A DNA stretch of 64,000 bases from Microbacterium luticocti DSM 19459 (lineage in GTDB: Bacteria; Actinomycetota; Actinomycetes; Actinomycetales; Microbacteriaceae). The position numbers and the translations under genes were made by a program. The stretch lies in assembly GCF_000422405.1 (NCBI RefSeq), contig NZ_AULS01000007.1, forward strand, positions 78,897 through 142,896. The letters are read 5' to 3'. Each line of letters starts with the position of its first letter. The stretch's first letter is position 1. A model generated the notes under the pieces. It did not search any database. It saw only the letters and a program-made list of their open reading frames with translations, and had not been told where the DNA came from. Positions 1 to 8,521 of this stretch are shown here, piece after piece.

Positions 1-426
1 ACCGTCGTGTCGGCGGATGCCGTGATCGTGGTGACGCCGATCTTCACGACCAGTTACTCGGGCCTGTTCAAGTCGTTCGTCGACGTGCTCGAGCCCGACG
101 CCCTCGCCGGCAAGCCCGTGCTCATCGGCGCGAACGCGGGCACCGCGCGGCACTCGCTCGCGATCGACTACGCCATCCGGCCGTTGTTCGCCTACCTGCA
201 CGCCGAGCCCGTCTCGACCGGGGTGTTCGCCGCGTCGGCGGACTGGGGCGGCACCGGCGACCAGGTCGCGACGCTCGGCGATCGCATCGAGAAGGGGGCC
301 GGCGAGCTCGCCGAGGCGATCGTGCGCCGCGGCGAAACCGCGACCGGCGACCCGTTCGACCCGCGCACCTACCTGCGCGGCGGCGACTCGTTCGGCCACC
401 TGCTCGGCGGGCTCGCCGACCAGTGA
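1..426 (+). CDS. NADPH-dependent FMN reductase (CE1759-like), 5' end cut by window
   Basis: The reading frame is open from base 1, so the N-terminus lies outside the window; about 141 residues remain. The visible part is the C-terminal half of a flavodoxin-like FMN reductase fold, including the strand-loop VVTPIFTTSYSG that lines the flavin pocket. These proteins supply reduced FMN to a partner monooxygenase. The CE1759 subgroup is normally encoded next to a luciferase-like monooxygenase, so one is expected just upstream, but this cannot be seen here. The internal GTG/TCG codons near base 7 are not a convincing start. The assignment to NAD(P)H-dependent FMN reductase is fairly safe; the subgroup is inferred. 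Confidence 0.75.
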   Translation, partial: TVVSADAVIVVTPIFTTSYSGLFKSFVDVLEPDALAGKPVLIGANAGTARHSLAIDYAIRPLFAYLHAEPVSTGVFAASADWGGTGDQVATLGDRIEKGAGELAEAIVRRGETATGDPFDPRTYLRGGDSFGHLLGGLADQ

Positions 427-450
427 GGGCCGACCGGCGACGGATTCCGC

Positions 451-657
451 TCAGCCCTCGAAGCCGCCCTCGAACCCGTCGACCTCGTACTGACCGGCCT
501 CGATCGCCGCCTCACGCTCTTCGGCTTCGACCTCGTCCTGTTCGGCCTCGATCGACTCGCGGTCGTCGAGCGTCGGCGGCGGCAGCTCCAGCTCCACCTC
601 GTCGTCGACCGGCACCTCGCGCTCGTCGTCGGCGATCGGCTCATGGAAATCGCTCAT
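451..657 (-). CDS. small acidic hypothetical protein (68 aa)
   Basis: Sixty-eight residues, extremely rich in Asp and Glu (runs such as EAEQDEVEAEEREAA), with no membrane segment or known motif. A purine-rich GGGAGGG stretch lies just upstream of the ATG on the minus strand, which supports translation. It sits directly downstream of and in the same direction as the DUF5302 gene, with 15 nt between them, so the two are probably co-transcribed. I do not recognise a function. The composition suggests a disordered acidic protein. Confidence 0.6.
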   Translation of the reverse strand: MSDFHEPIADDEREVPVDDEVELELPPPTLDDRESIEAEQDEVEAEEREAAIEAGQYEVDGFEGGFEG

Positions 658-672
658 CGTGCCCTCCCGGTA

Positions 673-858
673 TCACCCGCTCTTGCGGCGGAACTCGCGC
701 TTGTGACCGGCACGTCCGTGCGGCTCGTGCACCGCGCCGCCGGCGTCCAGATGTGCCTCGCCCGCGTGCTGGCGGGCGTTCTTCTTGTCCAGCGCCTCGC
801 GGAACCTGCGCTTCATCTCGTCGGATGCAGCCCCTGCGGCGGTGTCTTCGTCGCTCAT
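673..858 (-). CDS. DUF5302 family protein (61 aa)
   Basis: A 61-residue hydrophilic protein with the DUF5302 core KRRFREALDKK in its first third and a basic C-terminus. This family is common and conserved in actinobacteria, with no known role. On the minus strand a TAGGGT hexamer (865-870) ends 6 nt before the ATG, which suggests a leaderless transcript. It is divergent from pnp, whose long leader starts nearby, and is followed by the small acidic ORF. Confidence 0.8.
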   Translation of the reverse strand: MSDEDTAAGAASDEMKRRFREALDKKNARQHAGEAHLDAGGAVHEPHGRAGHKREFRRKSG

Positions 859-917
859 GTCCTCACCCTAGGCCAGTGCACCCGCGGTGTCACCCGGCCG
901 GGCACAGGAACCCCTGA

Positions 918-1172
918 TAGGCTCGGTGTGGGTGCCCTGTGGCATCCGCTCAACTGAACACCGAACTCCATCCCGAGTTCACCGAGCAGGCCGGCAGGAA
1001 GCTGGTCCCCTGTGGTGGGTTCCTCTCCGTTCGGAGGGTGATCTTCTACTGGTGGCCAGCGCAGGCGGCACACGCGATGCGTTCGCGCGCCCATATCTGC
1101 CCGTTCCTGCTCCTTCGCACGATCTCGCCCGCGAAACGCGCGGACGAGTCTAAACAAAGAAGGAGAGACCTC
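918..1172 (+). promoter_or_regulatory. pnp promoter and long 5' untranslated leader
   Basis: This 5' region of more than 300 nt has no gene of its own. A -10-like TAGGCT lies at 918-923, which predicts a transcript of about 240 nt before the pnp start. The leader contains the Actino-pnp RNA element (annotated separately) and ends with AAGGAGAG, a good ribosome-binding site, 6-7 nt before a TTG start. I could not find a convincing -35 hexamer. The long structured leader contrasts with the leaderless-looking genes around it. Confidence 0.6.
1001..1060 (+). ncRNA. Actino-pnp cis-regulatory RNA motif
   Basis: The segment is closed by GCTGG (1001-1005) pairing with CCAGC (1056-1060). It contains the loop signature TCCCCTG near its 5' side and CTACTGGTGGCC near its 3' side, with a small internal hairpin CTCC-GTTC-GGAG. 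Its position in the leader of the PNPase gene and these sequence blocks match my recollection of the Actino-pnp RNA described for actinobacterial exoribonuclease leaders. It is presumed to take part in feedback control or processing of pnp mRNA; the mechanism is not visible here. Confidence 0.75.
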
Positions 1173-3437
1173 TTGGAAGGTCCTGAAATCACCGCCGCCG
1201 AAGCCGTCCTCGACAACGGCCGCTTCGGCACCCGCACCATCCGGTTCGAGACCGGACGCCTCGCCCAGCAGGCGCAGGGCGCCGTCGCCGCCTACTTGGA
1301 CGACGAGACCATGCTGCTGAGCGCCACCAGCGCCGGCAAGCACCCCCGTGAAGGGTTCGACTTCTTTCCGCTGACCGTCGACGTCGAAGAGCGTTCGTAC
1401 GCCGCCGGAAAGATCCCCGGCTCGTTCTTCCGTCGCGAGGGGCGTCCGTCGACCGACGCGATCCTGGTGTGCCGCCTGATCGACCGTCCGCTGCGCCCGT
1501 CGTTCGTCGACGGCCTGCGCAACGAGGTGCAGATCGTCATCACCGTGCTCTCGATCGCGCCGGGTGAGTTCTACGACGCGCTCGCGATCAACGCGGCCTC
1601 CGCGTCCACGCAGATCTCGGGTCTGCCGTTCTCGGGCCCGATCGCCGGCGTGCGCCTGGCGCTCATCCCCGGTCACGGCGAGCACGAGGACCAGTGGGTC
1701 GCGTTCCCCAACGCCAAGCTGCTCGAGGAGGCCGTGTTCGACCTGGTGGTCGCCGGTCGCGTGCTCGAGGACGGCGACGTCGCGATCATGATGGTCGAGG
1801 CCGAGGCCACCGAGCACAGCTGGAACCTCATCAAGGCGGGCGCCACCAAGCCCTCCGAAGAGGTCGTCGCGCAGGGTCTGGAGGCGGCCAAGCCGTTCCT
1901 GAAGGAACTCGTCGCCGCGCAGAACGTGCTGGCGAACACCGCCGCCAAAGAGATCCAGCCCTACCCGGTGTTCCTGCCCTACTCGCAGGCCACCTACGAC
2001 TTCGTCGCGCAGCGCGCGTACGACGAGCTGGTCGGCGTCTACCAGATCGCCGACAAGATCGAGCGTCAGAACGCCGACGACGCGGTCAAGGAGCGGGTGC
2101 GCGGCGAGCTGGAGGCGGCCATCGCCGCCGGCACCGTCGACGGGGTCGCCGCGAGCGAGTTCTCGGCCGCGTACAAGGCGGTCACCAAGAAGATCGTGCG
2201 CGGCCGCATCCTCGCCGAGGGCGTGCGCATCGACGGGCGTGGCCTGGCCGACATCCGTCCGCTGGACGCCGAGGTGCAGGTCATCCCGCGCGTGCACGGC
2301 TCGGCCATCTTCCAGCGCGGTGAGACCCAGATCCTGGGCGTGACCACGCTGAACATGCTGAAGATGGAGCAGCAGATCGACTCGCTGTCGCCGGTCACGC
2401 ACAAGCGCTACATCCACCACTACAACTTCCCGCCCTACTCGACCGGTGAGACCGGCCGGGTCGGCAGCCCCAAGCGACGCGAGATCGGCCACGGGTTCCT
2501 GGCCGAGCGCGCCCTCGTGCCGGTGCTGCCGAGCCGCGAGGAGTTCCCGTACGCGATCCGTCAGGTCTCCGAGGCGCTGGGCTCGAACGGCTCGACCTCG
2601 ATGGGCTCGGTGTGCGCGTCCACGCTGTCGCTGCTGAACGCCGGTGTGCCGCTGCGCGCGCCGGTGGCCGGCATCGCGATGGGTCTGGTGTCCGACACCG
2701 TGGACGGGCAGACCCGCTATGCGGCGCTCACCGACATCCTCGGTGCTGAAGACGCCCTCGGCGACATGGACTTCAAGGTCGCCGGCACCAGCGAGTTCGT
2801 CACCGCGATCCAGCTGGACACCAAGCTCGACGGCATTCCCTCGCAGGTGCTCTCGGCGGCGTTGCAGCAGGCGCACGACGCGCGGATCACGATCCTGAAC
2901 GTGCTGAACTCGGCGATCGACGCGCCCGACGAGATGGCTCCGACCGCACCGCGCGTGATCAGCGTGCAGATCCCGGTCGACAAGATCGGCGAGCTGATCG
3001 GCCCGAAGGGCAAGACGATCAACGCGATCCAGGACGAGACCGGCGCCGACATCTCGATCGAAGAGGACGGCACCGTGTACATCGGGGCCGTCGACGGCCC
3101 GAGCGCCGAGGCCGCCCGCGCCCAGGTGAACGCCATCGCCAACCCGACCAACCCGGAGGTGGGGGAGCAGTTCCTCGGCACCGTGGTGAAGATCGCGACG
3201 TTCGGTGCGTTCATCTCGCTGCTGCCCGGCAAGGACGGCCTGCTGCACGTCAGCGAGGTGCGCAAGCTCACCGGCGGCAAGCGCGTCGAGAACGTCGACG
3301 ACGTGCTGAACGTCGGGCAGAAGCTGCTCGTGCGCATCACCAAGGTCGACGACCGCGGCAAGCTGTCGCTCGAGCCGGTGCTCGACGAGAACGCGACCGC
3401 CGAGGGTGAGACCGAGGCGGTCCCCGCCGAGGCCTGA
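1173..3437 (+). CDS. pnp: polyribonucleotide nucleotidyltransferase (PNPase)
   Basis: A 754-residue 3'-5' exoribonuclease that degrades RNA phosphorolytically. Two RNase PH cores lie at about residues 15-145 and 350-560, followed by a KH domain (about 592-650, with IGPKGKTI) and an S1 domain (about 664-733). The catalytic acidic residues and lysine of the second core are present as D527, D533 and K535 within the ED-x3-DMDFK stretch. The open frame extends upstream, but the family-consistent start is TTG at 1173, preceded by AAGGAGAG. The length is normal for actinobacteria. No rpsO lies upstream; the leader RNA does. A strong hairpin terminator follows. Confidence 0.97.
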   Translation: MEGPEITAAEAVLDNGRFGTRTIRFETGRLAQQAQGAVAAYLDDETMLLSATSAGKHPREGFDFFPLTVDVEERSYAAGKIPGSFFRREGRPSTDAILVCRLIDRPLRPSFVDGLRNEVQIVITVLSIAPGEFYDALAINAASASTQISGLPFSGPIAGVRLALIPGHGEHEDQWVAFPNAKLLEEAVFDLVVAGRVLEDGDVAIMMVEAEATEHSWNLIKAGATKPSEEVVAQGLEAAKPFLKELVAAQNVLANTAAKEIQPYPVFLPYSQATYDFVAQRAYDELVGVYQIADKIERQNADDAVKERVRGELEAAIAAGTVDGVAASEFSAAYKAVTKKIVRGRILAEGVRIDGRGLADIRPLDAEVQVIPRVHGSAIFQRGETQILGVTTLNMLKMEQQIDSLSPVTHKRYIHHYNFPPYSTGETGRVGSPKRREIGHGFLAERALVPVLPSREEFPYAIRQVSEALGSNGSTSMGSVCASTLSLLNAGVPLRAPVAGIAMGLVSDTVDGQTRYAALTDILGAEDALGDMDFKVAGTSEFVTAIQLDTKLDGIPSQVLSAALQQAHDARITILNVLNSAIDAPDEMAPTAPRVISVQIPVDKIGELIGPKGKTINAIQDETGADISIEEDGTVYIGAVDGPSAEAARAQVNAIANPTNPEVGEQFLGTVVKIATFGAFISLLPGKDGLLHVSEVRKLTGGKRVENVDDVLNVGQKLLVRITKVDDRGKLSLEPVLDENATAEGETEAVPAEA

Positions 3438-3449
3438 TCGCGGCCGCAT

Positions 3450-3486
3450 CCGGATGCCCGTCCCCGCTGTGGGGGCGGGCATCCGG
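3450..3486 (+). terminator. terminator of pnp
   Basis: An almost perfect 16-bp stem (one G-U pair) with a 5-nt loop GCTGT starts 13 nt after the pnp stop codon. There is no T-tract, as is usual for actinobacterial hairpin terminators. Confidence 0.85.
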
Positions 3487-3643
3487 CGTCGGGGCGAGTT
3501 ACGGTGTCCCCCGAACAGGGGACGATGCGGGATGCCGTGACCAAAGCGTTACGGAATGTTTACCGAAGGGTTGCCGCGCCGTGGGGTGCCGTTGCGCAAC
3601 TGACCTACCCTCGAAGTACGCGCCGGGGGGCGCGCACAGCGGA

Positions 3644-3665
3644 CACGGATCTTCGTCGATCCGTG
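3644..3665 (+). promoter_or_regulatory. hairpin abutting the ribosome-binding site of the aldo/keto reductase-like gene
   Basis: CACGGATC (3644-3651) pairs perfectly with GATCCGTG (3658-3665) around a 6-nt loop, ending where the GAGGGGG ribosome-binding site begins. A 10-nt perfect palindrome GTTGCGCAAC (3591-3600) and a TACCCT hexamer (3606-3611) lie upstream. The arrangement could affect translation initiation or be bound by a regulator; no test of either is visible in the sequence. Confidence 0.45.
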
Positions 3666-3677
3666 AGGGGGTGGGCA

Positions 3678-4712
3678 ATGACCGCCGTCGGCGACGGTTT
3701 CGTCACACGGGCGACCGGGACGCGCCCGGTGGCCGGCGTGCCCACCCCACACCCGTCCGCCCCGATCCCGGTGCAGGGCGATCCGGTCGGAGCGCACGTG
3801 CGCGTGCCGCTGGGTGAGACCGGCCTCGAGGTGTTCCCGGTCATGCTCGGTGGTGCCGAGTTCGGCTGGAACGTCGACCTCGAGTCCAGCCACGAGATCC
3901 TCGACACCTATCTCGACCTCGGCGGCAATATCGTGCACACCGCCGACAGCTTCGCCGGCGGGCGCAGCGAGCACATCGTCGGCGAGTGGGTGCGCACCCG
4001 CGGGGTGCGCGACGACGTCGTGCTCGCGACCCGCGTCGGCGCCCATCCCGACAACCCCGGTGTCGATCCGGTGAACCTGGTGCGTGCGGTCGAGGCATCC
4101 CTGAACCGCCTGGGCACCGACCGCATCGACGTGCTCTACCTGAACGGGTCGGCGGGGGTGGCATCGGTCGAAGACACCCTGGCCACCGCCGAGTGGCTGG
4201 TCGAATCCGGCAAGGCGCGCAGCATCGGGGCATTCGGGTTCACCCCCGAGCAGCTGGTCGAGGCACGCATCCTCGCCTCGGCCGGGTATCCGCGGCTGAC
4301 GGTGCTGGATGTGCCGTACAACCTGTTGCGCCGTGCCGAGTTCACCGGCGACCTGCGCCTGGTCGCCGGCGCGCAGCAGATGGCCGTCACCCCCTCGCAC
4401 GCGCTCGAGCACGGGTATCTCGCCGGCAGGCACCGCACCCGCGCCGAGGTGGGCCGGAGCGTGCGCGGCACGCAGCTGGCCGCGAACATGAACCGGCGCG
4501 GATCCCGCACGCTGCGGGCACTGGACGCCGTCGGCGCAGAGCTCGGCGTGCCTCCGGCGGCCGTCGCGGTGGCGTGGCTGCTGGCGCAGCCGAGCGTGGT
4601 CGCCCCGATCGTGGGCGCCTACGCGCCGGCGCACGTCGAGGAGTTCGTGCAGGGCGCGGGGGTGCGGCTGGGCCGCGCGCAGCTGGCCGAGATCTCGCGC
4701 GCCGCCGAGTGA
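3678..4712 (+). CDS. aldo/keto reductase-fold protein lacking the catalytic tetrad
   Basis: A 344-residue (alpha/beta)8 aldo/keto reductase homologue. Landmark segments are intact: GGRSEHIVGEW, the SLNRLGTDRIDVLYL helix-strand, ESGKARSIGAFGF and a normal C-terminal NADP-binding part. However, the four catalytic positions all differ from the family: Asp is H87 (IVHTAD), Tyr is F92 (DSF), Lys is R119 (LATRVG) and His is N156 (LYLNG). Classical reductase chemistry is therefore unlikely, and a binding or regulatory role is possible. ATG at 3678 follows GAGGGG; the in-frame extension upstream has no family similarity. The leader carries a hairpin at 3644-3665. Confidence 0.85.
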   Translation: MTAVGDGFVTRATGTRPVAGVPTPHPSAPIPVQGDPVGAHVRVPLGETGLEVFPVMLGGAEFGWNVDLESSHEILDTYLDLGGNIVHTADSFAGGRSEHIVGEWVRTRGVRDDVVLATRVGAHPDNPGVDPVNLVRAVEASLNRLGTDRIDVLYLNGSAGVASVEDTLATAEWLVESGKARSIGAFGFTPEQLVEARILASAGYPRLTVLDVPYNLLRRAEFTGDLRLVAGAQQMAVTPSHALEHGYLAGRHRTRAEVGRSVRGTQLAANMNRRGSRTLRALDAVGAELGVPPAAVAVAWLLAQPSVVAPIVGAYAPAHVEEFVQGAGVRLGRAQLAEISRAAE

Positions 4713-4792
4713 CGGCGCCGGGGGCCGAAACCTCGCATAGGGTGGAAGAGGACCTTCGGGTCCGGCATCCTCCCCCGATGAAGAGAGACGGC

Positions 4793-5395
4793 GTGACGCA
4801 TTACATCTACCTGGTGCGCCACGGTGAGCACCAGGACGCCGAGCAGGGAGTGGCCGACGGCCCCCTCTCGGCGCGCGGACGGCGGCAGGCCGAGGCGCTG
4901 GCCGACCGGCTGTCGGGACTTCCGCTGTCGGCGGTGTGGCATTCACCGTTGGAACGGGCCGCCGAGACCGCCCGGGCGGTGGCCGACCGGCTTCCTGCGG
5001 TGGACCCGCAGCCGTCGGCGCTGCTGTTCGACTGCGTGCCCACCGGCATGACCGACCAGACCCCGGCGGTGTACGAGCCGTTCTTCGGCTCGGTCAGCGA
5101 GGCCGAGATCGAGGCGGGGCGGGCGCAGATGAACGACGCGATCAACGCGTTCCTGGTGCGCAAGCCCGGCGAGGTGCACGAGGTGCTCATCACACACAAC
5201 TTCGTGATCAGCTGGTTCGTGCGCGAGGTGCTGCAGATGCCCGAGTGGCGGTGGATGACACTGAACCAGGCGCACTGCGGATTGACGGTGATCGCCCAGA
5301 AGCAGGGGCGGCCGTGGAGCCTGGTCACCCACAACGACCTCGGCCACCTGCCGTTCGAGCTGCAGACCGGTCTGCCCGAGCCCCTGCCGGTCTGA
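4793..5395 (+). CDS. histidine phosphatase family protein
   Basis: A 200-residue phosphoglycerate-mutase-like phosphatase. The phosphohistidine motif LVRHGEH (H10 in this numbering) opens the protein, and the second catalytic histidine lies at about residue 135 in LITHNF. The substrate cannot be read from the sequence. I chose GTG at 4793 because AAGAGAGA lies at a good distance before it. An in-frame ATG at 4778 would add five residues but has no ribosome-binding site. The gene follows the aldo/keto reductase-like gene in the same direction. Confidence 0.85.
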   Translation: MTHYIYLVRHGEHQDAEQGVADGPLSARGRRQAEALADRLSGLPLSAVWHSPLERAAETARAVADRLPAVDPQPSALLFDCVPTGMTDQTPAVYEPFFGSVSEAEIEAGRAQMNDAINAFLVRKPGEVHEVLITHNFVISWFVREVLQMPEWRWMTLNQAHCGLTVIAQKQGRPWSLVTHNDLGHLPFELQTGLPEPLPV

Positions 5396-5399
5396 TCCG

Positions 5400-5870
5400 T
5401 CAGCCCCGCAGGGTCTTGCCGTACCAGCGGGTCGCGTTGGGGTTGTCGTTGTAGGGCTCGATCGCCGCGAAGCCGCTCGCGGCGTACAGTCCGCCCGCGG
5501 CCTGAAGGGTGTGGTGGGTGTCGAGCACCAGTTCGGCCGCGCCCCAGCCTCGCGCGTACCGCTCCAGCTCATCCAGCAGCATCCGCCCCCAGCCGCGCCC
5601 GCGCGTCGCCGGCTGCAGGTACAGGTGCTTCACCTCGTACCGGATGCCGGCGTCCGAATCCGCGATGCGGCGGATGCCACCGCATCCCACCGCCGCGTCG
5701 TCATCGTCGTGCACCACCAGGAACACGCCCGCCGGCGGTTCGAACATCTGCCGTGGGGGGTGCGCCGGAGTGTACTGGCCGGGGAAGGATGCCGCCCGCA
5801 TCGCGACGTACTCGTCGAGGAGCGCCTGGGCGGCCGGATCGTCGACGGGGACGGCACGCAGCGACACCAT
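5400..5870 (-). CDS. GNAT family N-acetyltransferase
   Basis: A 156-residue protein with the acetyl-CoA binding signature R90-GRGWG-R at about residues 90-96, followed by the amphipathic helix MLLDELERYA, typical of Gcn5-related acetyltransferases. The substrate is unknown. The end lies 4 nt from the convergent phosphatase gene. On the minus strand TACGCT (5877-5882) ends 6 nt before the ATG, suggesting a leaderless transcript, and divergent dapB has a matching arrangement. Confidence 0.88.
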   Translation of the reverse strand: MVSLRAVPVDDPAAQALLDEYVAMRAASFPGQYTPAHPPRQMFEPPAGVFLVVHDDDDAAVGCGGIRRIADSDAGIRYEVKHLYLQPATRGRGWGRMLLDELERYARGWGAAELVLDTHHTLQAAGGLYAASGFAAIEPYNDNPNATRWYGKTLRG

Positions 5871-5924
5871 GGTCCCAGCGTAGCCGTGCGTCTGATGCCC
5901 GTTCGCGCCACGTAGGCTGGAGAC

Positions 5925-6689
5925 ATGACGACACGCGTCGCGATCGTGGGCGGCACCGGCAAGCTCGGGGGCATCATCCGCGCCGTCGTCGAGGCCGAGC
6001 CGGGCTTCGAGGTGCACGCCACGCTGTCGTCCCGCGACGACATCGCGCGGATCGACGGTGCGGACCTGGTGGTGGATGCCTCGACCCCGGCGGTCTCGGT
6101 CGACGTGGTGCGTGCGGCCGTCGAGCGCGGCATCAACATCCTCGTCGGCACCTCGGGCTGGTCGACCGAGCGGATCGCGCTGGTACGGCCGCTGGTCGAG
6201 GCCGCCGGCACCGGCGCCGTGTTCATTCCGAACTTCTCGCTCGGCTCGGTGATCGGCTCGGCGCTGGCCGCCGCGGCCGCCCCGTTCTTCCCGTCGGTCG
6301 AGATCGTCGAGGCCCACCGCGACACCAAGGTCGACTCGCCCAGCGGCACCGCCGTGCGCACCGCCGAGCTGGTCGCCGCCGCGCGCGGCGAGCAGGGGCC
6401 GGTGCTCGCCCCGCACGTGGACCAGCGCGCGCGCGGGCAGCAGGTCGCCTCGGTTCCGGTGCACTCCCTGCGCCGCCCCGGCGTGGTGGCGCGGCAGGAG
6501 GTCGTGCTCTCGGGGCCCGGCGAGTCGCTGTCGATCGTGCACGACACGATCGAGCCGGCCGCCGCCTATGCCCCCGGCATCCGCATCGCGTTGACACACG
6601 CCGTCGACGCCCGCGGGGTCGTCGTCGGGCTCGACAGCTTCATCGACCTGGGCATCGGGCGCGCCGGTGCCGTGGCGGCCGGCGCATGA
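5925..6689 (+). CDS. dapB: 4-hydroxy-tetrahydrodipicolinate reductase
   Basis: A 254-residue NAD(P)H-dependent enzyme of the diaminopimelate/lysine pathway. It has the N-terminal Rossmann GGTGKLGG and the family motif EAHRDTKVDSPSGTA, with the catalytic histidine (H131) and lysine (K135) in the correct spacing; the second histidine of the usual HH pair is Arg. TAGGCT (5913-5918) ends 6 nt before the ATG. Its stop overlaps the start of the next gene by 4 nt. dapA (10.9 kb) and dapF (22.8 kb) are also in this window but not linked to it. Confidence 0.93.
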   Translation: MTTRVAIVGGTGKLGGIIRAVVEAEPGFEVHATLSSRDDIARIDGADLVVDASTPAVSVDVVRAAVERGINILVGTSGWSTERIALVRPLVEAAGTGAVFIPNFSLGSVIGSALAAAAAPFFPSVEIVEAHRDTKVDSPSGTAVRTAELVAAARGEQGPVLAPHVDQRARGQQVASVPVHSLRRPGVVARQEVVLSGPGESLSIVHDTIEPAAAYAPGIRIALTHAVDARGVVVGLDSFIDLGIGRAGAVAAGA

Positions 6690-7138
6690 CCACACGCCTG
6701 GCGGTCGCGCTGATGGCCGCCGTGCTGCTGCTGTACATCGCGGTGACCGCGCAGCTGGCCTACCTCATGCTCACCAGCGGCACACCCGTGGCGATCGCCA
6801 TGGGTGCGGTGCTGGTGGTGATCCCGATCGTCGCGGCATGGGGGCTGATCCGCGAGCTGTGGTTCGGGGTGCGTGCCGAGCGGGTCGGGCGCCGTCTTCA
6901 GGCCGAGGGCGGGTTGCCCGAGGACGAGGTGGCGACCCATCCCAGCGGGCGGGTGGTGCGCGAGGACGCGGACGCCCTGTTCGGGGATTACCGAGACCAG
7001 GTGCAGCAGCACCCGGACGACTGGCGTGCCTGGTACCGGCTCGGCCTGGTCTACGACGCCGCCGGCGACCGCAAGCGGGCCCGTCAGGCGATCCGTCGGT
7101 CGCTCACGCTCGAAGCGTCCGACCGCCCCGCATCCTGA
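6686..7138 (+). CDS. two-TM membrane protein with TPR-like C-terminus
   Basis: A 150-residue protein with two hydrophobic segments (about residues 5-28 and 34-54) and a soluble C-terminus whose WRAWYRLGLVYDAAGDRKRARQAI matches a single tetratricopeptide-type helix pair. The ATGA overlap with dapB implies translational coupling. Its last 55 nt overlap the 3' end of the convergent epimerase gene. I do not recognise a specific function. Confidence 0.75.
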   Translation: MTTRLAVALMAAVLLLYIAVTAQLAYLMLTSGTPVAIAMGAVLVVIPIVAAWGLIRELWFGVRAERVGRRLQAEGGLPEDEVATHPSGRVVREDADALFGDYRDQVQQHPDDWRAWYRLGLVYDAAGDRKRARQAIRRSLTLEASDRPAS

Positions 7139-8043
7139 CCGGGAACGACGGCGGCGATCGCGGAGTCGACCGTGGTATGTCGGAAGCGGAATCCGGTGGC
7201 CTCGAGCACCGCGGGCACGACGTGCGCGTCGGTGAGCAGAACCGCGTCGGCGGCAGCCGACCCCAGCACCGCCCGCAGCGTCCAGGCCGGTGCACGGAAC
7301 AGGAAGGGACGGTTCATGCGCACGGCGAGGGCGATGCCGAGGTCGTTCGCGGTGGCCCGCACCGGGCCCGACAGGTTCACCGGCCCGTCGATCTCGGCGT
7401 CGATGACGTGGCGGATGGCGCGGACCTCGTCGACCAGCGAGATCCACGGCCAGGCCTGGGTGCCCCGCCCGATCGGGCCGGCAAGTCCCAGACGGGTCAG
7501 CGCGATCAGGGGCCGCAGCACCCCGTCCGGGTGCACCACCGGTGCGGTGCGCAGCAGCGCGACGCGGGTCTTGCCGTCGGCGGCGAGTGCGGCCTGCTCC
7601 CATTCGCCACACAGATCGGCGAGGAACGTCTCGCCGCGGGGAGCGTTCTCGGTCAGCACCCGGCCCGGTGCGCTGCCGTAGTAGCCCACCGCCGACGCGC
7701 TCACGAAGGCGGGCGCGTCGTCGCCGAGCGCGTGGATCGCACTCGCCAGGGTGCGGGTCGGCGTGATCCGCGACCACAGCAGGGTGCTGCGGTAGCCGGC
7801 CGTCCACGGCATCCGCCCGATGCTGGCCCCGTTCAGCCCGACGACGGCGTCGGCTCCGGCGAGCACGCCGGGGTCGAGCGGACGCGTGTCGGTGAGCCAT
7901 TCCACTTCGTCGGGGGCGGATGCCGTGCGCCGCACCAGCCGGGTCACCTCGACGCCGTCACAGCGCAGCGAGGCGACCAGGGCCCGGCCGATGAGACCGG
8001 ACGCCCCCGCCACCACGACATGTCGTGGCCGGGCTTCAGCCAA
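7084..8043 (-). CDS. TIGR01777 family NAD-dependent epimerase/dehydratase
   Basis: A 319-residue short-chain-dehydrogenase-like protein with the N-terminal nucleotide-binding motif GASGLIGRALV and the family segment SASAVGYYG, where the active-site YxxxK region normally lies. The C-terminal DUF1731-like block includes the PAWTLRAVLG segment. TIGR01777 members are conserved but poorly characterised; a role in sugar-nucleotide or cell-division-related metabolism is only a guess. The start overlaps the OsmC stop by 8 nt, so the two genes are probably coupled. Confidence 0.88.
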   Translation of the reverse strand: MAEARPRHVVVAGASGLIGRALVASLRCDGVEVTRLVRRTASAPDEVEWLTDTRPLDPGVLAGADAVVGLNGASIGRMPWTAGYRSTLLWSRITPTRTLASAIHALGDDAPAFVSASAVGYYGSAPGRVLTENAPRGETFLADLCGEWEQAALAADGKTRVALLRTAPVVHPDGVLRPLIALTRLGLAGPIGRGTQAWPWISLVDEVRAIRHVIDAEIDGPVNLSGPVRATANDLGIALAVRMNRPFLFRAPAWTLRAVLGSAAADAVLLTDAHVVPAVLEATGFRFRHTTVDSAIAAVVPGQDAGRSDASSVSDRRIA

Positions 8044-8461
8044 GCGACGCCTCGAGCGTGATCTCGATGCCCGCGAGGGCCTGCGAGACCGGGCACCCGG
8101 CCTTGGCCTCTTCGGCGATGCGGGCGAAGTCGGCGTCGTCGATGCCGGGCACCACGGCCGACACGTTGAGGTGGCTGCCGGTGATGCCGGTCCCCGGGGT
8201 GAAGGTGACCGATGCCGAGGCCTCGAGGCTCTGCGGCGGCGTGCCGTGCTCGGTCAGCGCGTTCGACAGCGCCATGCAGTAACACGAGGCGTGCGCGGCG
8301 GCGATGAGCTCTTCGGGTGTGGTGACCGAGTCGGATCCCTCGCTGCGCGCCTTCCAGTTCACCGGGTACGGGCCCTGACCGGAGCTGGTCAGGCTGACCT
8401 GGCCGGAGCCGTCGAAGAGGGTTCCCTTCCATCCGGCGGTGGCTTCACTCGTGACGCTCAT
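8036..8461 (-). CDS. OsmC family peroxiredoxin-like protein
   Basis: A 141-residue OsmC/Ohr-fold protein that reduces organic hydroperoxides with a pair of cysteines. C60 (in AAHASCYC, which also has C62) and C123 (AKAGCPV) occupy the two conserved positions. The gene has GAGGGAGCAC upstream of its ATG and a TAGGCT-type hexamer further back on the minus strand. It precedes the epimerase gene and follows the DUF4395/thioredoxin pair, giving a thiol-redox flavour to this minus-strand group. Confidence 0.93.
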   Translation of the reverse strand: MSVTSEATAGWKGTLFDGSGQVSLTSSGQGPYPVNWKARSEGSDSVTTPEELIAAAHASCYCMALSNALTEHGTPPQSLEASASVTFTPGTGITGSHLNVSAVVPGIDDADFARIAEEAKAGCPVSQALAGIEITLEASLG

Positions 8462-8521
8462 GTGTGCTCCCTCGGTCGGTGTGCGCCCAGCCTAACCGGG
8501 CCGCGCGTGCGAGGGGAGCCC

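Noticed and set aside
855..3482. 875-codon open frame on the minus strand opposite pnp
   Set aside because: It is the antisense shadow of pnp in GC-rich sequence; the protein is Arg/His/Val-rich with no recognisable domain, while pnp is unmistakable.
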